Assembly: GCF_002099425.1 (NCBI RefSeq)
Contig: NW_018343964.1
Location: 5,030,001 to 5,094,000, forward strand
DNA from: Phascolarctos cinereus
Taxonomy: Eukaryota; Chordata; Mammalia; Diprotodontia; Phascolarctidae
DNA length: 64,000 nucleotides
Reading direction: 5' to 3'
Below are positions 21,228 to 31,614 of the stretch, piece after piece (within the stretch, counting starts at the first letter, position 1; every line of letters starts with the position of its first letter). The notes under the pieces were generated by a model that saw nothing but the letters and a program-made list of their open reading frames with translations, made no database searches and was not told the DNA's origin. Made by a program: the position numbers and the translations under genes.

Positions 21228-21785
21228 GTTGTTGTTCAGCTGTTTCAGTCATGTTCAACTTTTTGTGACCTCATGTAGGGTTTTCTTGGCAAAGATACTA
21301 GAGTGGTTTGCCATTTCCTTCTCCAGTTCCCAGTCGATTTTTTTTTTAATTAAAGGAGCCATCCCTTGACTCACTTCTTAAAGAGGCCTATTCACTGAAT
21401 GGGCCTTGCCCCACTCAAAGTGAGAACTTGAAAAGACCTTAGCTTAAAAGGGCCAGGGTCTCCCATTACATCCGGGACCCTCTCCAGTCGTCCTGATGAG
21501 TATCTGGCCACTAGACCCAGATGGCTCTAGAGGAGAAAGTGAGGCTGGTGACTTTGCACAGCCCTCCCTCACTCAAATCAAAGTCAATTCCAAGTCATGT
21601 CATCATCTCCATGATGGCTTGGTCCTCTTTGAGAATGAGCAACAAACCACACAGTATAGATGACACAAATGAGGCAAACAGGATTAAGTGATCCCCCCAG
21701 GGTCACACAGGTAATATATGTCTGAGGCCAGATTTGAACTCATGCATATGAGTCTTCCCGATTCCAAGCCCAGTGCTCTTCCCAC
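21228..21785 (-). mobile_element. Mar1-type SINE, antisense, split by another element
   Basis: Tail side at 21228-21337 (TTGTTGTTGTTCAGCTGTTTCAGTCATG..GAGTGGTTTGCCATTTCCTTC). Head side at 21656-21785 (ATGAGGCAAACAGGATTAAGTGATC..GGGTCACACAGG..TTTGAACTCATG). The halves are separated by the insertion at 21338-21655. Confidence 0.85.
21338..21655 (+). mobile_element. RTESINE-like element, copy A, nested in Mar1
   Basis: Contains GTCGTCCTGATGAGTATCTGGCCACTAGACCCAGATGGCTCTAGAGG, GTGACTTTGCACAGCCCTCCCTCACTC and GGTCCTCTTTGAGAATGAGC. The same blocks occur at 31357-31548 (inverted) and at the 3' end of 50575-51197. Family name is from memory. Confidence 0.75.
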
Positions 21786-22250
21786 CTAGCTGTTTCTTAT
21801 GACCGTAACTGTCTTCAAAACCCTAAAAAATGTCCCAATGAAAAATAGAGAGTTCACTCAGATAATCTGATCTTAACCAAAATGTCTGGTGTCTCCATAT
21901 GGTTACATTCAAAAAACCATTTCAGAAGAGCTAGAAAATGGTTAACAAAACATTGTGTGGTCAAGATATCTGGATATTATGATTTAACTTTTCAAAATTC
22001 TTTTGGTGTCATGCAGATACAGTCTTCATGCAGAGTAGTCCCTTCTCACATCTCTCTATGCACTTGGAGGCATTATGGAATACGTTATCTCCTTCCTAGT
22101 TATACTCTGGTCTATGCTTAAACAGGAGGAATGAAATATTCCAGCAATATGTTTCTTATTTCCTTGGGGCTTTAAAAATCCTCCAAAGCCAGTAATAAAA
22201 ATTTCCACTTTCTTCATAATTTTCATGTGTTGTTCATAACATTTATTTAA
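21786..22250. other. Unassigned sequence
   Basis: About 465 bp; nothing recognised. Confidence 0.45.
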
Positions 22251-22254
22251 TGAA

Positions 22255-22345
22255 CAATCCATTCAATCCTATCCAATTCAACCCAAAATCATCAAATGTC
22301 CATTCCAAGTAGGTATTGTTCTAGGAGCTGGGGATATCAACAATC
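22255..22345 (-). mobile_element. L2 3' fragment, antisense
   Basis: AATGTCCATTCCAAGTAGGTATTGTTCTAGGAGCTGGGGAT. Confidence 0.6.
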
Positions 22346-22548
22346 TGACCACTAAGAACTTGGATTTGGAGTCAGGAAGACTTGACTTCAAATCCTGCCT
22401 CAGACACACTTACGAGCTGTGTGACCAGGGCAAGTTATTAAACCTCCCTGTGCCCCAGTTCCTACCTCAATAAAATGAACAAGATGGACTTAATAGCATC
22501 TAATATCTCTTCCAGTCTTAATCTAGGAGCCTACCATTCTATGAATCA
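22346..22548 (+). mobile_element. MIR SINE
   Basis: GGATTTGGAGTCAGGAAGACTTGACTTCAAATCCTGCCTCAGACAC..GAGCTGTGTGACCAGGGCAAG, with the tail AGGAGCCTACCATTCTATGAATC. Confidence 0.9.
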
Positions 22549-22700
22549 AAATATTTATCAATTACTATATGCTCAGCACTATACTAGTGACTTCGGGGGG
22601 ATAGAGAAATGTAATAAATAAATAATATAACAAATGTCTCTTTAAGAATCAAAAAGTCTATTTTCAATGAAAAGACAAGCCTAACACACAACAAAAGGAA
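22549..22700 (-). mobile_element. L2 3' end, antisense
   Basis: AAAATATTTATCAATTACTATATGCTCAGCACTATACTAGTGAC. Confidence 0.6.
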
Positions 22701-22714
22701 ACAATACAAGATAG

Positions 22715-22862
22715 ATTTCCTTCATTCATTCAACACTTGTAGAATTCCTACTATCACCAAAGCACTGAGCCCAACAACATCATATAAGTAGTAAGTAGCA
22801 GAGCCTAAATGCGAGCACATATCCCTTAAATCCAAATCCCACATACATACTGCCTCTTAGAG
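22715..22862 (-). mobile_element. L2 tail and MIR fragment, antisense
   Basis: 22715-22788 is an L2 3' tail (CCTTCATTCATTCAACACTTG..CAAAGCACTGAGCCC). 22789-22862 is a MIR piece (AGTAGTAAGTAGCAGAGCCTAAATGCGAGC..TACTGCCTC). Confidence 0.55.
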
Positions 22863-22865
22863 TGG

Positions 22866-23010
22866 GAAGAGATCATAAGAATTAAAGGTGGAAAAGAACC
22901 TAAAGGTCCATTTAGGCCAACCCCTCATTTTTTAGATGAAGAAATTGCGTCCTGGGATGGTTAAGTGATGTGCCAAGGGTCACAAAACTAGTAAAGCTAG
23001 GAGAGGTAAA
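22866..23010 (+). mobile_element. MIR3-type SINE
   Basis: GATCATAAGAATTAAAGGTGGAAAAGAACCTAAAGGTCCATTTAGGCCAACCCCTCATTTT..AAGGGTCACAAAACTAGTAA. Confidence 0.8.
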
Positions 23011-23014
23011 AAGA

Positions 23015-23765
23015 TGAATAAGACATGATCCCTCTCCTCAAGGATGTTATAACTCAATTAAATTTTAATCTGTCAAATATTTATTGATGTGTAAGATACA
23101 GTGTTGAGCTCTGAGGATGGCAAAATGGAATAAGGTACAGTTCTTGCCCTCATCAATTGACACGTACAATGCACAAGGAGAAATAAGATACTAACATAAA
23201 TAATTATAATACAAATTCAAATACTGTAAGTACAGGGAGAGGGCCAAGCAAAACATCAGAAGAGATTCAAAAAAGGTAAAATCACTTCTAAGAGGATTAG
23301 AGAAAACTTCACTACTTATTAGAATTTAACTGAGTTCACTGAGGCTAGAATTAGAATGCCTGAAAGGCAGTAGCCAGATAAGGTTGGAAAGGTAGATGGG
23401 AGTCAGATAATGAACAGCACTGAATGCCATGCCTTCAATCTGTAGGCAATGGAGTTAGGACTCTAATATCCATAAAAGCCTCTGAAAGATTGTTTTTGTT
23501 TTTAAATGAGGAAGTGAAATGAACAAAACTGTTCATTAGGAATGTTAATCTGGCACCAGTATAAAAGAGGGATTAGAGAATAGAGGCTGGAAGGCTAGTT
23601 AAGAGGTTATTGCAAGAGTCCAGATAATGAGGGTCCAAAATAGTTCTTCAACAGGAGAAATAGAAAGGGGAGGAATGCATATGGAAGAGAATTGAAGAGG
23701 TAGAATTGATTGGACTCAGTAAATGATTGGACAGGGAGAGTAAGGAAATGAGAAGAACCCAAAAC
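23015..23765 (-). mobile_element. L2 LINE, 3' end into RT region, antisense
   Basis: 3' end: AAATATTTATTGATGTG..GTGTTGAGCTCTGAGGATG..TTCTTGCCCTCATC. Then the interior: GAATGCCATGCCTTCAATCTGTAGGCAATGGAG, AGGAATGTTAATCTGGCACCAG and GAGGTTATTGCAAGAGTCCAGATAATGAG (antisense of L2's CTGGACTATTGCAATAGC block). Confidence 0.8.
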
Positions 23766-23799
23766 ACTAAGGTTTAGAGCCTACCTGACTCCTATAAAT

Positions 23800-24020
23800 C
23801 ATAATTCCTCAAATTTATATAGCAGTTCATAGTTTGCCAAAGCCTTTCACATCCTTATCTCCTTCAGTCTTTATGATGGCTGTATGGAATAGGCATTAAT
23901 TCAGAGATCTTAACCTTATCATTCAGATGAATAAAATGAGGCCCTGAGCGGTTAAGGGATTTGTCCCTTAATGAGTCCCACGACTAGAAAGAGACATAGC
24001 AGAGACTGTTCTATTCTACT
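23800..24020 (-). mobile_element. MIR SINE with L2-like tail, antisense
   Basis: TTATATAGCAGTTCATAGTTTGCCAAAGCCTTTCACATCC; AATGAGGCCCTGAGCGGTTAAGGGATTTG; CTATTCTACTCC. Confidence 0.7.
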
Positions 24021-24284
24021 CCATAATGACTTACCTAGCTAGATGTCTCCCTGCTTTCCTGCCTCAGCTCCCCCACCAATTAATGGGGATTAATAAATGC
24101 AAACATCAGAGACAGCATTCCCATCTTCTCAAAAATCAAACTAATTTAACCAGACATAGAAGTTACCCACAAAGTTCACAAAGGATAATCCCTTTCCTTA
24201 TATTATATATCCATAGCATTCTCCTAACCCCATCAATCTAGCTAGTAATCTTTTAAAAAATAAAAATAAATGGATTTAGTCTAG

Positions 24285-25790
24285 TATGACTTTTTATTGA
24301 TGTGCCCATGCTAGTTCTTAGCAGACACTGTTTTGCTTTCCAAGCATAAAGATCACTCCTTTAATAATTTATCCTAGAATTTTATCAGCAGTTGAAGGCA
24401 CACTTATAGTCTTAACTAAAAAATCAACCCTTTTCTTCTTTTTGAAAGTTGGGACAGCATTTTTTCATCTCCAGTTTGGGGCACACCTATCATTCTCCAT
24501 GATTTTTTCAAGTATACCAATCAGTGTCTCAGCAATCATTTTTCATGTTCTTTTAATCCCCTGGAATTCTTCTGGGCTTGTGACTTGAGAGTGTTTAAAT
24601 ATTCATGGACTTTAAAGAGGGAAGGAACTTTTGAAGTCATCCATTCCAGCCCCCTGGCTGAAGAAACAGAATCCCAGAAATGGTAAGTGACTTGCCCAAA
24701 GTTGAACAGGAAATAACAAGGCCAGCCATTGAACCAGATCACCTGACTTCAAACCCAACCCTCTTTCAACTGCACTCCACTGTCTCCCATATACATTTTC
24801 AGGTGAGTCTCCTGGGATGAGAGGAAGAAATGAAATCAGAAAAAGAAAAAGGAGAGGCCTTCTAACCTTCTACATCTGACTACTTGCCCTCGTTTCTCCT
24901 TAAGTTACATTAGGGTTTAATATCCTGCAAATAATTTTCTTCCTAAATTTCCAAAGCTGAAGATCATTTTCCTTGATTGAGAAAAGCAAAGCAAATTAGG
25001 AATTGAATGGTTGTATTTTTCTCTATTACCAGTTACCGTCATCCCAACAATCACAAGTCCTAGGCCTTCTTTGATTTTCCTCTCGCTCTGAAGATAACCC
25101 CCCAAAACGCTTTCTGCTATGCTTTATATACATATGCAAGCATCAACTCGTTCTAGGCTTTAGCATTCCTAATGTTCTCACAGGACAATATATATTCTTA
25201 AATTCATCCTGACACCTTGTGCTTGCTTCCATCAATTTTAGCTTATAAGTTCCTTTGGGCAGCCACATTGACATCTTTAGACATTTCTCCTTTTTTTCCT
25301 CATTCATCTTAATCGCTTGTGTTTATGTTAACACAGTAACTACTTAGCTTGATTCCCTTATAAAATTGTAGGCCATGGTATCCTCCCTATACTTTGAAAT
25401 CTTTTAAATCATCTTATCTGAAGTCTATAGGGTACAGTTTTCTGACGTTACCCTTCTTATAAAGTCAAATTTAATACAGTGCATTCAATTCTCACATTTC
25501 TCATCATTCCTACTACAGTAAAAAAGTTCTTCCTTACTGAGCATTACTGTGTCTAAGAGACCGATTCTCTGGGTCTTATATTTTTTGAATGAAAGTCTTC
25601 AGCAAGACTAGTCAAGAATTTTTTAGCTGCTTTGCTTCTAACAGATGTCCTGATTTTGCAAGTCCCCCATTACAATTGCACCCTGCCTGTATGCCAGCTT
25701 TGTGATCTCTATCAGAAATTGCTCCAAGCTTCTAGCTAGCCTAGTAATCCGTAGTACTCTTTCTTCACAAAATTGATTCTCAATCCTTTG
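24285..25790 (-). mobile_element. CR1/L3 LINE: endonuclease and RT remnants, antisense
   Basis: On the minus strand the endonuclease end (about 25790-25480) reads GAIVMGDLQNQDIC, matching the CR1/L3 box VILLGDFNHPDIC, and then IGLLDTVMLSKEEL (family LLDLILTNKEGL). The RT end (about 24595-24320) reads IAETLIGILEKIMENDRCAPNW then KNAVPTFKKKKR (family W+TGEVPEDW++A.V.PIFKKG). Frames are broken. A MIR3-type SINE interrupts it at 24605-24790. The middle (about 24800-25470) is too decayed for me to align. Confidence 0.7.
24605..24790 (+). mobile_element. MIR3-type SINE nested in L3
   Basis: GACTTTAAAGAGGGAAGGAAC..TGAAGTCATCCATTCCAGCCCCCTGGCTGAAGAAACAGAATCCCAGAAATGGTAAGTGACTTGCCC. Confidence 0.7.
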
Positions 25791-25849
25791 ATCCTTACCC
25801 AAATGCTCTTTATCATGCTTTAAAATCTCCTTACCATGTTGCCCTCTTT

Positions 25850-26055
25850 ATAAAGTCCCATTCTTCTTTTAAAATGCATCTGAGGTACCATCTTTCATGT
25901 GGAGCTTTTCTTGATCCCTCAATTGCTAGTATCCTCTCTCCTAAACCACACTGTATACATTACTTATTTGCTTTTGTTTTATGCCACATAGATATATATC
26001 TTTTTTGTCCTTGTATTCCCAGTGTCTAGTACAGTGCTTAATACATAGTAGAAAT
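25850..26055 (+). mobile_element. L2 3' end
   Basis: AAAATGCATCTGAGGTACCATCTTTCATGTGG..TTCTTGATCC, ending TTGTATTCCCAGTGTCTAGTACAGTGCTTAATACATAGTAG. Confidence 0.85.
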
Positions 26056-26057
26056 TT

Positions 26058-26545
26058 TAAATTTTTTTGTTTTTAATTAAATTTTATCTTTTTTCAAATT
26101 AAAAGCTTTTTTCCTCCCACCCCTCCTGAGAAAAAAAGAAAAAGATTGTAATGAAAAAGCAATAGTCAAGCAAAATAAATATTCTCACAATGGCCATATC
26201 CAAAAATATGTGTCCCATTATGCATATTAATCTATCACTTGTTGGGTGGGTGGCATCCTTCATCATTGGTCTTGTGTTATCATGGTTAATCACTGAATTG
26301 TTCAGAGTTCTCAAATCTTTCAAAGCTGTTCCTTTTTTACATTGTTGATGGTAGAGTTTACATTGCTATCCTTTCAGCTCACTTCATTCTACATCAGTCC
26401 ATACAAGTCTCATATTTCTCTGAAATATCTCTTTATTTCTTAAAGTATCGTAACATTCCATTGTATTCACATACCATAATTTGTTCAGTCATCACAATAG
26501 GATGTGCTAATAATACTTATAGGTTGTTGGCCAATTCCCTCTCTC
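26058..26545 (-). mobile_element. L1 3' end, antisense
   Basis: A T-rich start (antisense poly-A and 3' UTR), TTTCCTCCCACCC, TTCATCATTGGTCTTGTGTTATCATGG, CAGCTCACTTCATTCTACATCAGTCCATACAAGTC, TAACATTCCATTGTATTCACATACCATAATTTGTTCAGTCAT. This is the antisense of the ORF2 end (CATTATGGTATGTGAATACAATGGAATGTT). Confidence 0.8.
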
Positions 26546-26559
26546 CACTTGGATTCATG

Positions 26560-26655
26560 GGATGAGATTTAGAGTCATCAAGGATCATAGAGACCAGTCG
26601 ATTCAATGAGTTAAGACCCTAAGAGGTTAAGTGATTCATTCAAGGTAACAGGTGA
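26560..26655 (+). mobile_element. MIR3-type SINE fragment
   Basis: TTAGAGTCATCAAGGATCATAGAGACCAGTCG..AAGAGGTTAAGTGATTCATTCAAGG. Ends in an (AAT)n repeat. Confidence 0.6.
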
Positions 26656-26682
26656 AATAATAATAATAATAATAATAATAAC
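26656..26682 (+). repeat. (AAT)n microsatellite
   Basis: Nine AAT/ATA units. Confidence 0.9.
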
Positions 26683-26771
26683 AAAGGCGAGGTTTATATA
26701 ATGCTTCAAAAGCATCTTACAAAAATTATCTCATCTAATAATCTGTATGACTCTGAGATGAGATAGAAATA

Positions 26772-27020
26772 GATAGTGGTGCAGTAGACAGAGGACTGGG
26801 CCTGGAGTCAGGAAAACCTAAATTCAAATCTGGCCTCAGATAGTTATTAGCTGTGTAACCCTGGGCAATTATTTAATCTCTGATTGCTTCAGTTTCCTCA
26901 GCCATAAAATAGTAATAATAATAGCACCTACATTCCCAGGCTGTTGTGAGGATCAAATGAAATATTTATAGAAAATACTTCTCACAGTGCCTGACACATA
27001 GTAGGCACTCTATGTTTATT
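26772..27020 (+). mobile_element. MIR-type SINE with L2-like tail
   Basis: GTGGTGCAGTAGACAGAGGAC..GGAGTCAGGAAAACC..GTGTAACCCTGGGC; TAATAATAGCACCTACATTCCCAGGCTGTTGTGAGGATCAAATG; CAGTGCCTGACACATAGTAGGCAC. A short SINE-tail remnant in the other orientation precedes it at about 26690-26765. Confidence 0.9.
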
Positions 27021-27094
27021 CTCTTTCCTACAACATAGTCTCTGAAGAATTAAAAATGAATATGATACAGGGGTCAGTGGAGAAGTATATAGTA

Positions 27095-27400
27095 AGTATG
27101 AGCAGGCAACAACATTTAATTAATGAGGAACTACAAAGAACAGAAGAGCTGTCATCAAAAAATTGCAAAATAGTAAGAGAAGATGGACTGGTCACAGGGT
27201 AAGAGATGGCAGATATCAGTAGCCCAAGTGTTCCACTGGTATTCTTGACATGTCAGGAGGAAATGAGGAAAACTCCAGCATATTGGGTAGACCTTGTTGT
27301 GATGAACTTATGTAAGGCCTTTGATAAGAGTCACATGGGATGGATAGGTTTTAATCTGCCTCATTGGAGGGAACGTCCAAGTCATTGAGATCACAGATCT
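27095..27400 (+). mobile_element. RTE LINE ORF2 C-terminal remnant, copy 1
   Basis: ACAACATTTAATTAATGAGGAACTACAAAGAACAGAAGAGC..CATCAAAAAA, AGAAGATGGACTGGTCACAGGGTAAG (RRWTGHR, the conserved RRW.GH box), CAAGTGTTCCACTGGTATTC, CCAGCATATTGGG and GAGTCACATGGGATGGATAGG. It follows the order of the end of an RTE ORF2. The 60-codon frame at 27206-27388 is out of frame with it and is not a gene. Confidence 0.6.
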
Positions 27401-27740
27401 ATTTGCGCTTTTCATTTAATCCATATATAATTAAATTATATCTCCCACTTAAGTAGCAGAACCAGGACCATTGGCCCCAAATACTTAGCTCTTTCCATTA
27501 TTCCACTTTGTATAGGTTGATACATATTTCCTTGATATACAGTGTTATTCCATCATCCTTTTCATAATATGTCTATTTTTAACAGGGTATATTCTTCCAC
27601 TTTCCAGTCATTAAGTGGCAAAACTCAGTGATACTTACAGGCCATGATTACTGCCTTATGTTACCTGAACTTTGAACATTTTATGTATCGAATTTTAAGA
27701 TCATAAATATTACTTCTCTTTCCTTAAATATTGGGATTTT
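27401..27740. other. Mostly unassigned; short MIR piece
   Basis: A MIR-like antisense piece lies at about 27440-27512 (AGTAGCAGAACCAGGACCATTGG..CTCTTTCCATTATTCCACTTTG). The rest is not recognised. Confidence 0.4.
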
Positions 27741-27744
27741 TTTC

Positions 27745-27815
27745 ATGTTTTCTCTTTGTATCTCACAGTATCTTATATATAAAGGCATTTAATAAATGCT
27801 CGTTCACTTTTTTAA
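27745..27815 (+). mobile_element. L2 3' tail
   Basis: CTCTTTGTATCTCACAGTATCTTATATATAAAGGCATTTAATAAATGCTCGTTCAC. Confidence 0.65.
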
Positions 27816-28058
27816 TTGAATATTGCTTCTGTGAATTACAGAGTTTTTCCTCAGATTTTTTTCTTCCAATATGACATCTTCCATTCTATGGAATGTTCCC
27901 ATAGCAGTTGCATATGGATAGTTTTTCTCTCTTCCTGTATTTTCAGTTTCCAATAGTTGGTAAAGAAAGGGATTACCTCTTCAGAAGATCCAGAATCACC
28001 CTCTCCGGAATCAACTATATTTAATACACAAGTAGTTAATTGTTCATTGATGTGTTAA

Positions 28059-28149
<91 letters not shown>
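28059..28149 (+). repeat. (GA)n microsatellite
   Basis: About 90 bp of GA with a few AA interruptions; the longest clean GA run is over 55 bp. Confidence 0.97.
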
Positions 28150-28152
<3 letters not shown>

Positions 28153-28845
28153 CATAATCTCTGCATGTCACTAAAATGGTCTCCTTAAGCTCCCTCTCTG
28201 AGGATCCAAGCTCCTCAGTTTTCTACAATTCTAGCTGCTACCTCCATACCTAACTGTCTATTTACTATGGCTACTGGCTATCTTGGGTGCCATCTTATGA
28301 GGAACTTCTAAAGAAGAATTTTTTAATTGTCCATTTTTCTATCTTTTCTCTCTAGTTTTCTCATCTTTTCTCTAATTATCTGGAACTACTCATCTGTGGT
28401 ACAACTGATTTGTAATTAGACAATTCCTCCCAGAGTCCTAATACCAACAGTAGTTGTGCTTAGCTTTTATCTGCAAGAGCAGCCTGTAAAGAAATATGAA
28501 TTTCTAGCCATTGTTCACCTGTTCTCAATGCTGAGTAGAAGTTGAATATTTGCAAAATCTGGTGCCTCTTGACTATGCAATCATTTTGATTGGTTCTGAC
28601 AGGCGAGTGACCCATATATGGTCCACTATATCAGACCCACTGCTCATCCCTCAATTTTATTCTTTACCATCTTCTTATCAGCCATTTTGTAGTCCCCACC
28701 CCTTAACTTCCATTTCTGGATCCATAATTAAATACATACTACCACTGCTATTGGAAAGAGTATGCCAATATATTTCCATAGGAATAGATTCCCCTCAATC
28801 TATTCCATTCACAATCCCCTAATTTTCCAAACAAAACCACTTCTT
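28150..28845. other. Unassigned sequence
   Basis: About 700 bp. The last 250 bp may be decayed L2 3' UTR leading into the L2 tail at 28855, but I cannot show it. Confidence 0.4.
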
Positions 28846-28854
28846 TTATGGTCT

Positions 28855-29000
28855 CCACTCCTCTATATGTATTGTCCTCCCTTATTAGAATGTAAGCTCC
28901 TCAAGGGCAGGACTTTCTCTGCTTTTGTTTTGTATCACCAGCAATTAATAGTATTTGGGTATGCAGTAAGCACTTAATAAATTCATTTTCATTCATTCAC
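28855..29000 (+). mobile_element. L2 3' end
   Basis: TTATTAGAATGTAAGCTCCTCAAGGGCAGGACTTTCTC..GTATGCAGTAAGCACTTAATAAATTCATTTTCATTCATTCAC. Confidence 0.85.
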
Positions 29001-29189
29001 TGTTCTGATAATTCAATTAACACATAGCTTAAAATTTTGTGACTTCATGTATTCCCTTTGAGACTCAGAGTTGAATTTTCATTGGAGGACTAGGAGAATC
29101 AACTCCAGCTGTTGCTTACTGAGCCCTGATAAATGAGGTGTCCCAGTTTGATTACTTTCAGTAAAGCATTCCAATCCTCTGATAGAAAA

Positions 29190-29550
29190 AAAAATCATTT
29201 TAAGAGTCTATTCTATCTTTATGGACAAGACAGTTAAGATGTGAACTAAATAATAGCATATTTAAGTAGATTTAGAATTGTCTGACTATATGGACTCATT
29301 AAATGTAAATTAAAGATTTAATAACAACCTTGAAAAGATGCCTGTAGTAGGATGGCTGTCCTTGGCCCTGTTCTGGTCAACATTTTTACCAATGACCTTG
29401 ATGAAGGGATAGATGTCATGCTTTTTAAATTTTCAGATGATATAATGCTAGACAGCTAATATATTGAAAATTATAGAATCAGGATCCAAAATGATCATGA
29501 CAGCCTGGAACTATGGGCTGCAGCTAACAAGATGAAATTTAATATGGTGG
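29190..29550 (+). mobile_element. CR1/L3 LINE RT remnant
   Basis: TGTCCTTGGCCCTGTTCTGGTCAACATTTTTACC (LGPVLVNIF), then TNDLDEGIDVMLFKFSDDIML. The catalytic box is FSDD at 29430-29441 (family FADD). It is followed by RIQNDHDSLELWAANKMKFN, the usual IQNDLDRLE.WA..NKMKFN block. Strong protein-level match. Confidence 0.85.
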
Positions 29551-29551
29551 A

Positions 29552-29880
29552 TACACATAGGATGCAGCATATTAGCAACAATAACTTGGATGCAAGCAGT
29601 AGCATCAAAGATGTCATCAAGGAGATGTTACAGGAAAGGAGATGGGTTCATCAGATAGTAAGGAAGGATAAAAGGTCAGCCTAAATATTTCACTAGTTCC
29701 CATGAAAAAACAAAGTGACCCAGAGCATATTTCCAGAGCATTGGATAGGTCCTCTGAAGATGACCTATAGAAAGACATAGATGACCTATAGAAAGACATA
29801 GACAAGAATCACAGAGGATGAAAAGACATGACTGAGTTTTGATCTCTAGTATCTGCACTAATGAGATCACAGATCCTCTT
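29552..29880 (+). mobile_element. RTE LINE ORF2 C-terminal remnant, copy 2
   Basis: IKDVIKEM at 29604-29627 followed by ERRWVHQIVRK (RTE: K.RWAGH..R), then MTYRKT..RITEDEKT.LSFDL..YLH, in the order of an RTE ORF2 end. It abuts the L3 piece. A 21-bp unit at 29759-29779 is repeated in tandem at 29780-29800. Confidence 0.6.
29759..29800 (+). repeat. 21-bp perfect tandem duplication
   Basis: GATGACCTATAGAAAGACATA occurs twice, head to tail, with no mismatch, inside a diverged RTE remnant. A recent local slippage. Confidence 0.95.
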
Positions 29881-30084
29881 AATGCTTTACCAAGTGTAGT
29901 TCCTGACTTTTTGTTTGTTTTGAGAATCCCTTTCAACAACAAAAAGTGTTGTGAACACCTAGGGTAATTTAATACACTTCTCATAATATTCTGTAATATT
30001 TTCTTCTTAAGATGCTATTAAAAAAAATTTTTAGCTTGAACCCCTTGGACTATAACCCCAAACCTTGAAGGGTTTCAAGAATCA

Positions 30085-30240
30085 CTAAATGGGTAGAATT
30101 TGGTCCTCGAAAAAATCCTGTGAGGTGCACCAAGACAGGTGTACATTTTAGGTAGGTCCATTTTTACATTAAAGAACACTGAGGGTCAGAGAGGTCAAGC
30201 AGCTTGCTTAACATCAAGCATTAACTGAACCATACAGCAT
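30085..30240 (-). mobile_element. MIR SINE, antisense
   Basis: AATCCTGTGAGGTGCACCAAGACAGG; TTTTTACATTAAAGAACACTGAGGGTCAGAGAGGTCAAGCAGCTTGCTTAAC. Confidence 0.7.
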
Positions 30241-30274
30241 TACATAAATATCTGCTATTATCACCTTGACACTT

Positions 30275-30572
30275 GAATGTTATCTCATTGTTACAGAAAC
30301 TTCAGTCAATTAATCTTCCACCTCTTCATTTACCTTCATACAGGAGGCTTTCCTGGCTTCCCACCCTTTTCCACCCCCTAAGATTTTTTTAGAGCTACCT
30401 TTCAGATTACATTTATCTAGTCTATATACATCCTCTGCATACCTACTTATTTACATGTCTCCATCCACTCAAATGTGAACTCATAGAGGAGAGGGACTCT
30501 TTTTTTTTTTTGTAACCCTTTGCATAGTGCCTGGCACGTAAGTACTTAATAAATGTCTTTTTATTGATTAAG
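30275..30572 (+). mobile_element. L2 3' end
   Basis: CAGGAGGCTTTCCTGGCTTCCC; AATGTGAACTCATAGAGGAGAGGGACTC; TTTGCATAGTGCCTGGCACGTAAGTACTTAATAAATGTC. Confidence 0.8.
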
Positions 30573-30808
30573 TGCTGGTTTTCTGGTCCCAAATCTAGTG
30601 TACTTACAATTGCAGCAAAGAGGCAGTCGGGGTAAAAAAAAAAATCATTGGCCAAGTACAGAGTAGAGGAAGCATAGCTAGAAAATAATTCATGTGAAAA
30701 ATACCCAAATGGTATTTTTCTTGTTTGCCAGCTTAAAGTGAATCAGCAGTGTGATATCATCACTAGAAGATCTAATGTAATCTTGTGAATTGTTAATTTA
30801 AAAAAATA

Positions 30809-30864
30809 CAGTGTGCCCCAAAAGTCTCAGTGAAGTTTTACCCTATTAGACTTTTGGGACACTG
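30809..30864. mobile_element. Mariner MITE with TA duplication
   Basis: 56 bp: CAGTGTGCCCCAAAAGTCTC at one end and the inverse AGACTTTTGGGACACTG at the other, flanked by TA on both sides (30807-30808, 30865-30866). The ends are related to those of the larger mariner at 56486-57347. Confidence 0.9.
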
Positions 30865-30997
30865 TATAGGGTACAGAACAAGGACAGTGATAGTTCTATT
30901 ATAGTCAGATCATAATACAGAAAGATTCTTGCTACATAGTGGAGAAGTATGTCCAGTTCTGGGTGATGTTTTTTTGAAAGGACGTGTAAGTACTTGC

Positions 30998-31253
30998 GGG
31001 CAGCTGGATGGCACAGTGAATAGAGTGCTGAGCTTGGAGTCAGGAAGTCTCATCTCCCCAAGTTCAAATATGGCCTCAGACATTTACTAGCTGTGTGATC
31101 CTGGGCAAGTCACTTAACCCTGTTTGCCTCAGTTTCTTCATCTGTAAAATGAGCTGGAGAAGGAAATGACAAAACCAGTCTAGTATCTTTGCCAAGAAAA
31201 CCACAAATGGATTCATGAAGAGCCAAATGTGACTGAAAAATTACTGAACAACT
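30998..31253 (+). mobile_element. Mar1-type SINE nested in L3
   Basis: GGGCAGCTGGATGGCACAGTG head; AGCTGTGTGATCCTGGGCAAGTC core; tail GGAGAAGGAAATGACAAAACC..ATCTTTGCCAAGAAAACC. Confidence 0.93.
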
Positions 31254-31356
31254 GAAAGTATATACATATGCAGTCAACATTCAGGATAATAAAATTTAGA
31301 ACTTTATTATTAGAATGATTGAAGAAATTGGGATATTTAACCTGGAGAAAAGATTG

Positions 31357-31548
31357 TGTGTGGTTTGTTCTTCTCGAAGAGAACCATAACATCTGGAAAA
31401 TGATGCCATGACTTCCAAGTAAACTGGATTTAAGGGAGGGAGGACTATGCAAAGTCATTAGCTTCACTTTCTCCTCCAGAGCCACCTGGGTCCAGTGGCC
31501 AGATATAGATCAAGACAGCTGGAGATGACCCAGCTGGAGAAAAGAAGA
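31357..31548 (-). mobile_element. RTESINE-like element, copy B, nested in L3
   Basis: Inverted relative to 21338-21655: TTGTTCTTCTCGAAGAGAACCATAACATC, GACTATGCAAAGTCATTAGC, AGAGCCACCTGGGTCCAGTGGCCAGATAT. Confidence 0.8.
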
Positions 31549-31614
31549 TTGTAGAGAAGGGAAAGGGAGCATCATAAGAGCAGTTTTCAAATATTTAATG
31601 GGTTCACAGTATCA

